This document shows positions 33,817-43,790 of a DNA stretch of 64,000 nt, piece by piece. This stretch comes from Pyxidicoccus xibeiensis (GTDB taxonomy: Bacteria > Myxococcota > Myxococcia > Myxococcales > Myxococcaceae): positions 372,001 to 436,000 of the forward strand of contig NZ_JAJVKV010000004.1 in NCBI RefSeq assembly GCF_024198175.1, read 5' to 3'. Each line of letters begins with the position of its first letter. The first letter of the stretch is position 1. Made by a program: the position numbers and the translations under genes. The notes under the pieces are model-generated. The model ran no database searches. It saw only the letters and a list, made by a program, of their open reading frames with translations, and was not told where the DNA came from.

Positions 33817-36237
33817 TCAGCGCTTCACTCGCAGCACCTGGAAGCCCATGCCGGACGTTCCGAAGCCGCGCACATTCTCCATGCGCACCAGCAGCTCTCC
33901 CGTGGACAGCACGCCCCACACGTCCGCCCGGGCAAAGGCCGTGCTGCTCAGCCGCTCGTAGCGCAGCGCCTCCGCCCACGACACCCCATTCCCGCTGATG
34001 AAGATGCGGGCATACACGTCACCGGGCGCATGGACGTCTCCGGAGCTCGCCCAGCCCGTGCCCATGGCCCACCCGCCTCCGGGCACCGGGAGCAGTGAGT
34101 ACACGGGGCCCGGGAGCTGGAGCAGCGCGTCCACCCGGCCGCTCGGGAAGAGCCGCAGCAGCTTCGGGTACTCCGGCTGGTACAGCGTGGACTGCCCCAG
34201 GAGCAGCGAGCCGTCCGACTGCACCACCCCCGCCACGCCATTCGCGGCATACCCGCCCAGCACCGTGCTCCACGTCCTCCCGCCGTCCGCGGAGCGCAGC
34301 ACCGCCGACTGCGTCTTGCTGCTCCCGAGCGTGGCCCACAGCGCGCCCGTCGTCACGTCCGAGAAGAGCGAGTACCCATGCCGGTGGGCCGTCAGCGTGG
34401 AGCGCACCGCCCACGTCGCCCCGCCGTCCCCGCTGGCCCACAGCCGCACCGGCACGCTGGACGAGGTGAAGGTCTGGTACTCCAGGAAGAAGAACGTGCT
34501 CCCCAGCTCCGCGAAGCTCCGCGGCCCCTGGGCGCGGTAGTTGCCCAGGCTCACCGGGTCCTTCCACGTGGACCCGCCATCCGTGGAGCGCTGGAGGGAG
34601 TAGACGCCGCTGCGGCTCACCACCGCGAGCAACGTCCCGTTCTTCATCGCCGCCATCGTCCAGAGGCTGCCGCCGTCCTGCCCGCGCGGCGTGAAGGTGC
34701 GCCCGCCGTCCGTGCTCGCCACCAGGCGCGAGCGGCTCGAGCCGAGCGCCAGCGCGTACACCGTGCCCGCGCCGTCCACCGCGAGCACCTCGTGCGTGGT
34801 GTTGGTGTGGACGGGCTCCAGCGTGAAGGGCCCCGATGTGCCGCCGTCAGGCACCGGCGTCCCACCGTCCGTGCCCGGCGTGCCCCCATCCGTGCCCACG
34901 CCACCGTCGGGCCCGGGGGTGCCCGCATCCACGCCTCCGTCCGGCCACGGCGTGCCGCCATCCGTGCCGCCGTCCGGGCCGGGCGTACCGGCATCCGTCC
35001 CCGTGCCGCCATCCGGCCACGGCGTGCCACCGTCCAGCGGCGGCGGCGGCGGCTGGACGCTGAGGGCCACCCGGGACACCGTGCCCCGCGAGCTGGCGTC
35101 GGGCGAGTCGCCGAAGAGGCACGGCACCTCCGTGCTGTCCGCGGGCAGCACGTCCACCGCGTTGAGGTAGCCCTTGAACGTCGTCTCCCCGTCGAGCGTC
35201 ACCGCGCCGCCGAAGACGCCGTCCTTCAGCACGCGCACGCGCAGCTCGTAGTGCGCGTTCAGCACGCGCATGCGGTTGTAGAAGACATACAGCGTGTCAC
35301 CGATGCGCGTGGTGGCCGCCTGCATCGCCCAGTCGGACGTGCCCTCCACCAGGATGCGTGGCCCGAAGTCAGCGCCGTCGAAGTGCCGGTAGTAGAGGCG
35401 CTCCGTCTCGTCCTTGTAGACGAGGTGGATGCCGCCCTTCCCGTCCTCCACCGCGCTCAGCGCGGCCCCGTGGTAGATGCCGTCGGAGAACGCGTCGCGC
35501 ACCGGGCTCCACGTGTCCAGCGGGTCCGAGTCGTTGCGCACGCGCATGCGCGTGGGCTCGAAGCCGTCGTGCATGGCGTAGAAGAAGACGAGCTTCGTCC
35601 CCACGCTCAGCAGCCGCCCGCCGCCCCGGCGCTTCACCCGCCCCAGGTCCGGCTGGCGCACGAAGCTTTGGCCCCCGTCCGTGGACACCGACACCACCGC
35701 CGTGGAGCTGCCGTCCCGCTCCAGCCGGAAGGCCTGCACCCACAGCCGCCCGCGCGAGTCCCGGGCCAGCAGCGCCCGCGAGAAGCCCGTGCTGTCATCC
35801 GGCGTGTCCAGCACCCGCACCGCCGGCTCCGGCGCCCACGTGTCCGAGCCCGACTGGTAGCGCCACCACTGGAAGTAGACGTCGTGCCGCCGCGAGGGCT
35901 CCAGCCGCGCCCCCTCGTACGAGTAGAGCAGCGCCACGTCCCGGCCCACCGCGAGCAGCTCCGCCCGGTCCGTGTGCGTCGCGTCCGGCTGCACGTCCGC
36001 CACGCGCCGCACGGAGCGGAGCCCGTCCTCGGAGCGGTACAGCACCAGCCCCTTGCCCTCCACGCCCCCGTGCTGAATCGCCACCAGCCACGTCGGTGGA
36101 CGCCCAGAGCCTGTTTCGATGTGAACAATGTGACGCTGGGCCGGGAGCGTGAGGGCATTGCCCCCGCTCACCGGAACCAGCGGTGTGCCGCCCGCCGCGA
36201 GCACCGCGGCAAGCAGGGCACCAGCCAGCCCCGTCAT
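33817..36237 (-). CDS. Secreted sialidase/BNR-repeat protein with Asp-box motifs
   Basis: 806 residues from ATG 36237, with GGGAGGGGG upstream; the 36258 start falls within that site. A Sec signal precedes two propeller-like halves joined by a Gly/Asp/Pro linker (about 400-465) of repeated GGTPxPDGG units. Asp boxes (S-x-D-x-G-x-x-W/F) include STDGGQSF in the first half and STDGGRTF, STDGGSTW, SGDGGATW and SADGGRTW in the second. Such repeats mark sialidases, BNR proteins and Vps10-like propellers. The FRIP Arg and Glu of a true sialidase are not identified, so activity is unproven. Confidence 0.8.
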   Translation of the reverse strand: MTGLAGALLAAVLAAGGTPLVPVSGGNALTLPAQRHIVHIETGSGRPPTWLVAIQHGGVEGKGLVLYRSEDGLRSVRRVADVQPDATHTDRAELLAVGRDVALLYSYEGARLEPSRRHDVYFQWWRYQSGSDTWAPEPAVRVLDTPDDSTGFSRALLARDSRGRLWVQAFRLERDGSSTAVVSVSTDGGQSFVRQPDLGRVKRRGGGRLLSVGTKLVFFYAMHDGFEPTRMRVRNDSDPLDTWSPVRDAFSDGIYHGAALSAVEDGKGGIHLVYKDETERLYYRHFDGADFGPRILVEGTSDWAMQAATTRIGDTLYVFYNRMRVLNAHYELRVRVLKDGVFGGAVTLDGETTFKGYLNAVDVLPADSTEVPCLFGDSPDASSRGTVSRVALSVQPPPPPLDGGTPWPDGGTGTDAGTPGPDGGTDGGTPWPDGGVDAGTPGPDGGVGTDGGTPGTDGGTPVPDGGTSGPFTLEPVHTNTTHEVLAVDGAGTVYALALGSSRSRLVASTDGGRTFTPRGQDGGSLWTMAAMKNGTLLAVVSRSGVYSLQRSTDGGSTWKDPVSLGNYRAQGPRSFAELGSTFFFLEYQTFTSSSVPVRLWASGDGGATWAVRSTLTAHRHGYSLFSDVTTGALWATLGSSKTQSAVLRSADGGRTWSTVLGGYAANGVAGVVQSDGSLLLGQSTLYQPEYPKLLRLFPSGRVDALLQLPGPVYSLLPVPGGGWAMGTGWASSGDVHAPGDVYARIFISGNGVSWAEALRYERLSSTAFARADVWGVLSTGELLVRMENVRGFGTSGMGFQVLRVKR

Positions 36238-36361
36238 TCCTGTCCCCCTCCCCGTCAACTCCGCGGAGGGAAGCTAGGGCCTGGCTGGAGGGAAGGAAAC
36301 CGGGTCAGAACGACCACATGGCCCCCTACGCCGGGCCTGCCAGGCCGCCTGCCGCCCGGTC

Positions 36362-36383
36362 CACGCTCCCACGAGGGAGCGTG
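36362..36383 (-). terminator. Perfect 9-bp hairpin after the small lipoprotein gene
   Basis: CACGCTCCC (36362-36370) and GGGAGCGTG (36375-36383) form a perfect stem with an ACGA tetraloop, 20 nt past the stop at 36404 on the minus strand. Confidence 0.6.
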
Positions 36384-36403
36384 CCCGGTGGCGAGCCGCC
36401 TGC

Positions 36404-37168
36404 CTACTTCGTGCCGCGGCGGCGGCGGGTGCCGGCGTCCGTGGCGGGGGTACCGGCGTCGGCGCCCATGTCGCCCGCATCGCCGCCGTCCAGCGCCAGG
36501 CCACCGTCGGCCATGCCGCCATCCGCGCCACCGGCACCGGCGCGCTGCACCGGCGGGGGCGGGTTCACCAGGGCCAGCGAGCCGAGGAACTCATCCGAGC
36601 CCGGCGCGCCGATGCTCGGGTTGTAGAGCACGAGCATGGTGTAGAGGCGCGGGCCCACCAGGTAGTTGCGCGCCTTCACCTCGCCGTTGGGCGAGGACAC
36701 CGTGTAGGACTTCCCGGGGTAGCCGTCGATGGTGATTTCCTGCTCGTTGCTGACGGTGCCCTTGAGCTGGTTGGTGAGGCCGTCGCGGCCCTCGTTGAGG
36801 AAGGCCTCCGGGGGACGCGCGGCGACGACCTTCTCCGGGTAGTCCGCGGTGCTGACGGAGAAGATGACCCCTTCCGGCGTCTGGATGGAGTAGGCGGCCG
36901 TGGCCACCTCGCCCGCGGGGATGGTGACCTTCTGCCGCTGCGGCTGCGGCTGGCCCGGCATCTTCACGGTGAAGCCCTCTTCCGCCGTCACCGTCGTCAG
37001 CTGCGAGGCGGCGTCGGCCGGCGCACCCGTGTCGCCCCCCTCTCCGGGGAGCTCCTCGATGGTGGAGGTGGCCGACTGGTTGTCGGCGGGCTTCTGCTGA
37101 CCGGCGCACGCGGCGGCAATCAGCGCGAGGGTGGCAAGGGCGGCGAGGAGGCGGGACAACGAAGGCAT
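36404..37168 (-). CDS. Lipoprotein with PsbP-like core and Gly/Asp-rich tail
   Basis: 254 residues from ATG 37168, with GGAAGCG 7 nt upstream; GTG 37174 is an alternative. The lipobox is A-A-A-C. The central part (about 60-210) has GFTVKMPGQPQP, DGYPGKSYTVSSPNG and YLVGPRLYTMLVLYNP, a pattern common in small 'PsbP/DUF-like' surface lipoproteins where a single domain ends at FLGSLALVNP. The last 45 residues are low-complexity Gly/Asp/Ala followed by TRRRRGTK. Function unknown. It is monocistronic, with a perfect hairpin downstream. Confidence 0.7.
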   Translation of the reverse strand: MPSLSRLLAALATLALIAAACAGQQKPADNQSATSTIEELPGEGGDTGAPADAASQLTTVTAEEGFTVKMPGQPQPQRQKVTIPAGEVATAAYSIQTPEGVIFSVSTADYPEKVVAARPPEAFLNEGRDGLTNQLKGTVSNEQEITIDGYPGKSYTVSSPNGEVKARNYLVGPRLYTMLVLYNPSIGAPGSDEFLGSLALVNPPPPVQRAGAGGADGGMADGGLALDGGDAGDMGADAGTPATDAGTRRRRGTK

Positions 37169-37334
37169 GGGCACGCTTCCTAAGTGAGGTTGAACGCTGT
37201 GCGTCGATTGACGCTAGACGAACTGCGCGGCTACTGACTACCCGAGTTTCAAGGCGCCGCCATTTTCAATGCGACTTCGGGCGCCGGGGAGCGTCAGCGG
37301 GAGGACGTAACAGGTGCTACCCGTTGACGGGAGT

Positions 37335-37359
37335 CTCCCGGGGACGGGCGCCCCGGGAG
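37335..37359 (-). terminator. Terminator hairpin at the end of the liv operon
   Basis: CTCCCGGGG (37335-37343) and CCCCGGGAG (37351-37359) form a perfect 9-bp stem with a 7-nt loop, 12 nt beyond the livF stop at 37372. Confidence 0.65.
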
Positions 37360-37371
37360 CCCACGCGGCCC

Positions 37372-38123
<752 letters not shown>

Positions 38124-38127
<4 letters not shown>

Positions 38128-39005
38128 GCCGCCCCTCCGTGACTCTCCAGGTAGCTGTCGCCCAGGTACGCCTCGATGACCTTCCGGTCACTGCGCACCT
38201 GCGCCGGCGCGCCCCGGGCAATCGTCTCGCCGTGGTCCAGCACGGTGATGTTCTCGCAGATGCCCATCACCAGCTTCATGTCGTGCTCAATCACGAGCAC
38301 GCCCAGCTGGAAGTCGTCCCGCAGCTTGCGGATGAGCACCATCAGGTCCGCCTTCTCGCGGGTGTTCATGCCCGCCGCGGGCTCGTCCAGCAGCAATACC
38401 CGGGGCTGCGTGCCCAGCGCGCGCGCAATCTCCAGCCGGCGCTGCTCGCCGTACGGCAGGTTGCGCGCCTCCTCGTCGCGGCGGTGGGACAGGCCCATCA
38501 CGTCCAGCAGGTGCTCCGCCTGCTGCGTGAGTGCCCGCTCCTCGGCCTGGAAGCGCGGGGTGAGCAGCAGCGCCCGCCACCAGTCGCGGTAGTTGATGAA
38601 GGCGCCCTTCATCTTCGCGCCCAGCCCCACGCCCTCCGGGTGCAGCGCGCCCTGCGCCCGGCAGGCCACCTTCACGTTGTCCAGCGCGGTGAGCGCGCGG
38701 AACAGGCGGATGTTCTGGAAGGTGCGCGCCAGCCCCAGGTGGTTGATTTGGTGCGGCTTCCACCCGTTCACCCGCTGGCCGGCCACGCGCACCTCGCCCC
38801 CGGTGGGCGGGTACACGCCCGTCAGGACGTTGAACGCGGTGGACTTGCCCGCGCCGTTGGGGCCGATGAGGCCCAGCAAGTCCCCCTGCCGCACGGTGAG
38901 GTGGAAGTCCGTCAGCGCCTTGAGGCCGCCGAACTGGATGCTCACCCCGTCCACCTGGAGCAGCGGGGCCCCAGCCTCTGCGTTCATCTGCACGGCCGTG
39001 CTCAC
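38124..39005 (-). CDS. livG: Branched-chain amino acid ABC transporter ATPase LivG
   Basis: 293 residues from GTG 39005, a start chosen because it overlaps the livM stop by 4 nt, as for livF. Walker A GPNGAGKST, the LivG-specific LARTFQNIRLF Q-loop and a 20-odd-residue insert (FINYRDWWRALL) are visible, then LPYGEQRRLEIARAL (signature), LLLDEPAAGMN (Walker B) and EHDMKLVM. It pairs with LivF below LivH/LivM on the inner membrane. Confidence 0.94.
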
Positions 39006-40066
39006 GCCAGCCCCCTGCGCTTGCGCGGAAGCCACCGCGGCAGCACGTCCCAGATTTCCTTCGTGCCGAACAGGCCCTGGGGCCGCGACAGCATCAGCAC
39101 CACCAGCAGGATGCCGTAGATGGGCATGCGAATCTGGTCCACCTTCTGCGCCAGCGTGCTCTCGGTGCCCAGCAGGTTGAACATCGAGCGCAGGCCCTCC
39201 GGCAGCAGCGTGAGGAAGATGGCGGCGATGATGGCGCCCGTCGTGGAGCCCAGGCCGCCCAGCACCACCATGACGACGATTTCCATCGACTTCACGAAGG
39301 TGAAGGAGCCGGGGTTGATGATGGGCACGAAGTGCGCGAACAGCCCGCCGGCGATGCCCGCGAAGAACGAGGAGATGACGAAGGCGCGGACCTTGTAGCT
39401 GGTGGTGTCCACGCCCATGGCCTCGGCGGCGACTTCATCTTCGCGGATGGCCCACAGGCTGCGGCCATGGCTGGAGCCGGCGATGCGCCGCGCGACGAGG
39501 ATGGTGAGGAACACCCAGAAGTACACCATGGCCGGGCTGGAGTACTGGGGGATGCCGGACAGGCCGAGCGCGCGCCCGAACATGTCCGTGTTCTGCACCA
39601 CCACGCGGATGATTTCGCCGAAGCCCAGCGTCACAATCGCCAGGTAGTCGCCGCGCAGCCGCAGGGAGGGCAGGCCCACCAGGAAGCCGCACGCCGCCGC
39701 GGCAAGGCCACCCACCAGCAGCGCCACGGTGAAGAGCACCTGGTCGCTGGCCGCCACCGGGAGGAAGGACAGGGCCACCTCCTTGAGGCTCAGCGACAAC
39801 ACGCCGGAGATGTACGCGCCCACCGCCATGAAGCCCGCATGGCCGATGGAGAACTGGCCCGTCATCCCGTTCACGATGTTGAGGCTCACCGCGAGGATGA
39901 TGTTCACCCCCATCACCGACAGCAGATACACGGCGAAGGGGGACTCGCTGAGAATCCAGTGGAGCGCCGCCAGGATGGGCAGCGCCACCAGCACGGGGAA
40001 GATGCCGCGCAGGCCCGCGGGGAGCGCAGAGCGGGCCTCGGGCGCCGGAATCGCGGGGGTCTCCAT
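39002..40066 (-). CDS. livM: Branched-chain amino acid ABC transporter permease LivM
   Basis: 354 residues from ATG 40066, overlapping the livH stop by one base (TGATG). About nine to ten transmembrane helices; the family motifs IVNGMTGQFSIGHAGFMAVGAY and LPSLRLRGDYLAIVTLGFGEI, and the ATPase-coupling IREDEVAAEAMGVD, are present. With LivH it forms the inner-membrane channel. Confidence 0.94.
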   Translation of the reverse strand: METPAIPAPEARSALPAGLRGIFPVLVALPILAALHWILSESPFAVYLLSVMGVNIILAVSLNIVNGMTGQFSIGHAGFMAVGAYISGVLSLSLKEVALSFLPVAASDQVLFTVALLVGGLAAAACGFLVGLPSLRLRGDYLAIVTLGFGEIIRVVVQNTDMFGRALGLSGIPQYSSPAMVYFWVFLTILVARRIAGSSHGRSLWAIREDEVAAEAMGVDTTSYKVRAFVISSFFAGIAGGLFAHFVPIINPGSFTFVKSMEIVVMVVLGGLGSTTGAIIAAIFLTLLPEGLRSMFNLLGTESTLAQKVDQIRMPIYGILLVVLMLSRPQGLFGTKEIWDVLPRWLPRKRRGLA

Positions 40067-40986
40067 CAGACCTTCTCCGCGGCCACGCGCCCGAACAGGC
40101 CGCCCGGCTTCACCAGCAGCACCAGGATGAGGAAGCCGAAGGCCACCGCGTCACGCCAGGTGCTGGCCGCGTAGCCCACGACGAACTCCTCCACCAGCCC
40201 CAGCACCAGCGCGCCCACCACGGCGCCCGGCACGTGGCCGATGCCGCCAATCACCGCCGCGACGAAGGCCTTGAGGCCCACGTACAAGCCCATCAGCGGG
40301 CTCACCGAGGTGTCCTTGATGGCGTAGAGCAGGCCCGCGCCGGCCGCCAGCGCGCTGCTGAGCATGAACGTCAGCGCAATCACGCGGTCGGTGGGGATGC
40401 CCATCAGCGCCGCCACGCGGTGGTCCCAGGACACCGCGCGCATCGCCCGGCCGAAGCGCGTGCGGAACACGAGGTACTGGAGCGCCACCATCAGCCCCAC
40501 GGCGATGAGGAAGCTGATGACCTGCCAGTTCCACACGACGACGTCGCGGTCGCCGATGGTAATCCACTCCTTGGGCTCGATGATTTCCGGGAAGGCGCGG
40601 GGTGACGCGCCCGGCAGGAAGCCGATGTCGAGCTGGAAGCCGTAGGAGAGCGCGAAGGAGATGCCGATGGCGGTGATGAGCGCCGTCAGCCGGGGCTTCT
40701 CACGCAGCGGTCGGTACGCGAAGCGCTCGAAGAGGAAGCCGAGAAACGCGCAGCCGAGCATGGCCACCGCGAAGATGAGCGCCACGCCGACGAGCGAGCT
40801 GCGCATGTCCCGGCCGAGCGCGAACGCGGTGGCGTAGCCCATGTAGACGCCGACCATCATGACGTCGCCATGGGCGAAGTTGATGAGCTTGAGGACGCCG
40901 TACACCATCGTGTAGCCGAGCGCGACGAGCGCGTAGATGGTGCCGGCGGCCAGGCCGTTGATGAGGTGCTGGAGGAGCTGTGCCAT
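40066..40986 (-). CDS. livH: Branched-chain amino acid ABC transporter permease LivH
   Basis: 306 residues from ATG 40986, overlapping the livK stop by one base (TGATG). About eight helices. The N-terminal NGLAAGTIYALVALGYTMVY and INFAHGDVMMVG motifs and the coupling segment RAMRAVSWDHRVAALMGI mark LivH. Partner of LivM. Confidence 0.95.
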   Translation of the reverse strand: MAQLLQHLINGLAAGTIYALVALGYTMVYGVLKLINFAHGDVMMVGVYMGYATAFALGRDMRSSLVGVALIFAVAMLGCAFLGFLFERFAYRPLREKPRLTALITAIGISFALSYGFQLDIGFLPGASPRAFPEIIEPKEWITIGDRDVVVWNWQVISFLIAVGLMVALQYLVFRTRFGRAMRAVSWDHRVAALMGIPTDRVIALTFMLSSALAAGAGLLYAIKDTSVSPLMGLYVGLKAFVAAVIGGIGHVPGAVVGALVLGLVEEFVVGYAASTWRDAVAFGFLILVLLVKPGGLFGRVAAEKV

Positions 40987-42200
40987 CAGGGATTGATGGT
41001 GGTGACGTATTGGGTCTTGCCGTCCGCGACCTTCAGGACGACGGCGGACTTCACCGCGTTGCGATTCGCGTCGAGCGTGACGGTGCCCGCCACGCCCGGG
41101 AAGTCCTTCGTCTGGCCGATGGCCTCGCGCACCGAGGGACCGCTCAGGTCCTTCGCGCGCTTGAGGGCGTCAATCGCCACGCGGGCCGCGTCGTAGCCCA
41201 GCGCCGCCAGCGCGTCCGGCACACCGCCGTAGGCGGCCTTGTAGTCCGCGATGAACTTCTGCACGCGGGGGTCCGGGTTGTCCGGCGAGTAGTGGTTGGA
41301 GAAGTAGCTGCCCTCAATCGCGCTGCCGCCCAGCTCGAAGAGCTTCTCGGAGTCCCACCCGTCGCCGCCCATCAGCGGAACCTTGAGGCCCACCTCGCGC
41401 GCCTGGCGGGCGACGATGCCCACCTCGCTGTAGTAGCCCGGCACGTAGATGCCGTCCGGCTGCGTCTTGCGGATGGCGGTGAGCTGGGCGCGGTAGTCGG
41501 TGTCGCCCTGGCTGTAGCTCTCCACGGTGGTGACCTTGCCACCCATCTCCGTGAACTTGCGGTTGAAGACGTCCGTGAGGCCGATGGAGTAGGCGCTCTT
41601 GTTGTCCTGGAGCACCGCCACCTTGCTCAGCTTCAGGTTCTCCCGCGCGAACTTCGCCATCACGAAGCCCTGGAACGGGTCGATGAAGCAGATGCGGAAG
41701 ATGTTCTCGCCCTTCTCCGTGACGGTGGGGTTGGTGGACGAGGGCGTAATCATCGGCACGCCCGCCGCCTGGGCCTTCTCCGCCATGGCCAGCGAGTTGG
41801 ACGAGGCCACGTCGCCCAGGATGAGCACCACCTTGTCCTGCGTAATCAGGCGGGTGGCGGCCTGGGCGGCCTCCTCGGGCTTGCTCTGGTTGTCGTAGAC
41901 GCGGACCGCCAGCTTCTTGCCCTTCACTCCGCCCGCGGCGTTGGCCTCCTTGAGGGCCATCTCGATGCCGTTGCGGGTGGAGATGCCAAATGTCGCCTGG
42001 CCGCCGGTGAGCGCGCCCACCTGGCCCAGGAGGATGGTGTCCGAGCCGGCCGGGACGTCACCGCCCGGGGGGGCGGCGGGCTGTCCCTGCTGCGCGGTCT
42101 GCGCACCTCCCTCGCCGGACGGAGCAGGCTGCGTCTTCTTCTCGCAAGCGGCCGCCAGGAAGGCGAGCGCGGCGAGCAGCATTGGGGCAAGTCGTCGCAT
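40986..42200 (-). CDS. livK: Branched-chain amino acid-binding lipoprotein LivK/LivJ
   Basis: 404 residues from ATG 42200, with AAGGGAAGC upstream. The lipobox is A-A-A-C (LAAACEKK), and a Gln/Pro/Gly-rich linker leads to a type I periplasmic-binding fold (about 55-400): GALTGGQATFGISTRNGIEM, KLAVRVYDNQSKPEEAA, SSNSLAMAEKAQ and MGGDGWDSEKLFEL. It delivers Leu/Ile/Val (or related amino acids) to LivHM. It is the first gene of the operon. A leader hairpin overlaps its translation start region. Confidence 0.93.
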   Translation of the reverse strand: MRRLAPMLLAALAFLAAACEKKTQPAPSGEGGAQTAQQGQPAAPPGGDVPAGSDTILLGQVGALTGGQATFGISTRNGIEMALKEANAAGGVKGKKLAVRVYDNQSKPEEAAQAATRLITQDKVVLILGDVASSNSLAMAEKAQAAGVPMITPSSTNPTVTEKGENIFRICFIDPFQGFVMAKFARENLKLSKVAVLQDNKSAYSIGLTDVFNRKFTEMGGKVTTVESYSQGDTDYRAQLTAIRKTQPDGIYVPGYYSEVGIVARQAREVGLKVPLMGGDGWDSEKLFELGGSAIEGSYFSNHYSPDNPDPRVQKFIADYKAAYGGVPDALAALGYDAARVAIDALKRAKDLSGPSVREAIGQTKDFPGVAGTVTLDANRNAVKSAVVLKVADGKTQYVTTINP

Positions 42201-42201
42201 G

Positions 42202-42239
42202 CGGGGCTTCCCTTTCAGGGGGGACACGGCAAAGCCCCG
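42202..42239 (-). promoter_or_regulatory. livK: Leader hairpin covering the livK start region
   Basis: CGGGGCTT (42202-42209) and AAGCCCCG (42232-42239) form a perfect 8-bp stem with a 22-nt loop. In the mRNA the stem ends one base before the ATG and the purine-rich ribosome site sits in the loop and stem. This could modulate translation of livK. Confidence 0.4.
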
Positions 42240-42310
42240 GTTTTCTAGGGGAGCCCCTTCCATGGGTCAAGCTCGCAGCCGAACCATACCCTCCGTGCGC
42301 GGTGCGTCAG

Positions 42311-43018
42311 TCAGGAGTGGAGGCCATCCACGGGCCCCTCGTGCAGCACCTCGCCCCGCTCTTCCACCTCGGCTGTCTCCCGGCGGACGGTGGTGTGCAC
42401 CTGGCGGAGCTCCTCCACCGTGGACTTCGCCACGGCGACCTCCTGCCACACGTGGGCCGTCTTGGTGAACTCCACCCGCTCCTCCAGCAGGGGGATGACG
42501 AGGGTGGCCTCCTCGAAGGGGCCGAAGCCCGCCGGCCCGGGCCGGGAGTCCGCCGCCCGGGCGCGCGCGCTGTCCTCCGTGCCACCGGCGGGGACCCGCT
42601 CCACCACCAGCTCCTCGCGCCGCACGGGGATGGAGAAGTGCTTCACCTCCGTCCGGACGACCTTGTGGACGCGCAGCTGCCCCACCTCGTGCACCAGCGT
42701 GCGCGGCACCGCCTCCTCATGGGCCAGCGGGATGACGATGTCCTGGGTCTGCCCGAAGCTGCCCGAGAGCACGGACTCCGTCCGGCCCCCCGCCTCCGCG
42801 CGCGCGCCGGGGCCGCGCGACACCTCATCCTTCGTGAGCCCCAGGTGCACCTCGCCGTCGCGCACCGTCACCACGTCCCCATAGCGGGCCCTGTAGTCCC
42901 GTGTCTTGAGCAGGCCCCGCTCGACGACGAAGGTGTCCTCGCCACAGCCCACCACGGTGCCCAGTCGCACCCCGTCCGCCGTGAAGACCCGCATCCCTTC
43001 CTGAACATCGCTGCGCAT
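42311..43018 (-). CDS. DUF2171 + DUF2382 (YsnF/AvaK-like) protein, copy 1
   Basis: 235 residues from ATG 43018, with GAGGAGAGG upstream. Residues 5-65 (EGMRVFTADGVRLGTVVG, VERGLLKTRDYRARYGDV) are a DUF2171/PRC-barrel-like domain. The rest has three DUF2382 strand-helix units (IVIPLAHEEAV, FSIPVRREELVVERVP, LVIPLLEERVEFTKTAHV). Proteins of this kind (YsnF in Bacillus, AvaK in Anabaena) belong to general stress or resting-cell programmes. No signal peptide. It is a paralogue of the divergent 43791 gene. A small membrane protein gene lies 41 nt upstream on the same strand. Confidence 0.85.
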   Translation of the reverse strand: MRSDVQEGMRVFTADGVRLGTVVGCGEDTFVVERGLLKTRDYRARYGDVVTVRDGEVHLGLTKDEVSRGPGARAEAGGRTESVLSGSFGQTQDIVIPLAHEEAVPRTLVHEVGQLRVHKVVRTEVKHFSIPVRREELVVERVPAGGTEDSARARAADSRPGPAGFGPFEEATLVIPLLEERVEFTKTAHVWQEVAVAKSTVEELRQVHTTVRRETAEVEERGEVLHEGPVDGLHS

Positions 43019-43059
43019 TGGCCTCTCCTCTCGAATCCAGCCCCGGTCCGTCAGCCCGC

Positions 43060-43431
43060 TCACCCCACGGTGGACGCCAGGGCCTCGTGCCAGGGTTGTT
43101 CTCTTCCACTGGGCCCCCGCCGCAGCCGGGGCTCCGTCTGCCGGGGCACCTCGCGCGCGGGCGCCTCCGCCACGGTGGCCGCCCGGAGCTCCAGCGCGGC
43201 CAGGCGGCGGCGCCGGGCCTCCCTGCGTTGATCCGCGATGGACTCGAGCTCCTCCTCCGGCTCCGTCACCGCCATCAAGGTGGGCGCCGTCGCCGGCTCC
43301 TGGGGATGCGCCCTGGAATGGCGGCGGCGCGCCAGGCCTCCGGCCAGCAGCATGCCCACCACGCCCGCCGTCCAGCCCAGCAACCCCCTGCTCCACTGCC
43401 CCTGCCGCGTGCTCTCCTGCCTGGTGCGCAT
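43060..43431 (-). CDS. Small single-pass membrane protein, unknown
   Basis: 123 residues from ATG 43431, with GGGAGA 6-8 nt upstream. One transmembrane helix (GLLGWTAGVVGMLLAGG) near residues 16-35 is followed by an Arg-rich amphipathic stretch (DQRREARRRRLAALELRAA). No domain is recognised. It is probably transcribed with the DUF2382 gene just downstream, so it may share a stress role. Confidence 0.5.
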   Translation of the reverse strand: MRTRQESTRQGQWSRGLLGWTAGVVGMLLAGGLARRRHSRAHPQEPATAPTLMAVTEPEEELESIADQRREARRRRLAALELRAATVAEAPAREVPRQTEPRLRRGPSGREQPWHEALASTVG

Positions 43432-43790
43432 CAAGGTGTCTCCCGCGTGGGCACACGCGCGGCCTGAGGGCGCGCGTCCAGAAGGTGGGGTGGGCTGTCC
43501 CCAGGTGGAAAGCCCTTGGCCCGCGTGCTCGGCTGCTCACCCGGTTGCCAGGAGCCGTCGCCAGGCGGGAGGACGGGCGCGTGTCGGGGTGGGCAGGTGC
43601 GGTGCCGAGCCCACAGGCCCCACCGCCTGACCCCTGTCGATCTGCCCACCCGCTCCCACCTTCCCGATTGAAGCCGGGGCGGAAGAACCAGCCAGAAACC
43701 TCGCACCATCGCGAGGCGGGCAATCACCAGGGACCAGGGGGCTCGGGCGCGCTCCGGCACAGCCCCACCCCTGGTCACGAGGAGCCAGCC
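43432..43790. other. Divergent intergenic region between small membrane gene and YsnF-like gene
   Basis: This 359-nt gap separates divergent starts. I see a perfect 6-bp palindrome, CCTCGC-ACCATC-GCGAGG (43699-43716), and an 8-bp stem ACCAGGGG (43733-43740) / CCCCTGGT (43768-43775) that ends four bases before the GAGGAG ribosome site at 43779. No clear -35/-10 pair and no small ORF with a ribosome site was found. It probably holds the promoters of both stress genes. Confidence 0.5.

Noticed and set aside
34836-35040. Repetitive GC-rich DNA in the sialidase-fold gene
   Set aside because: It encodes the Gly/Asp/Pro linker between two propeller halves and is in frame with the gene.
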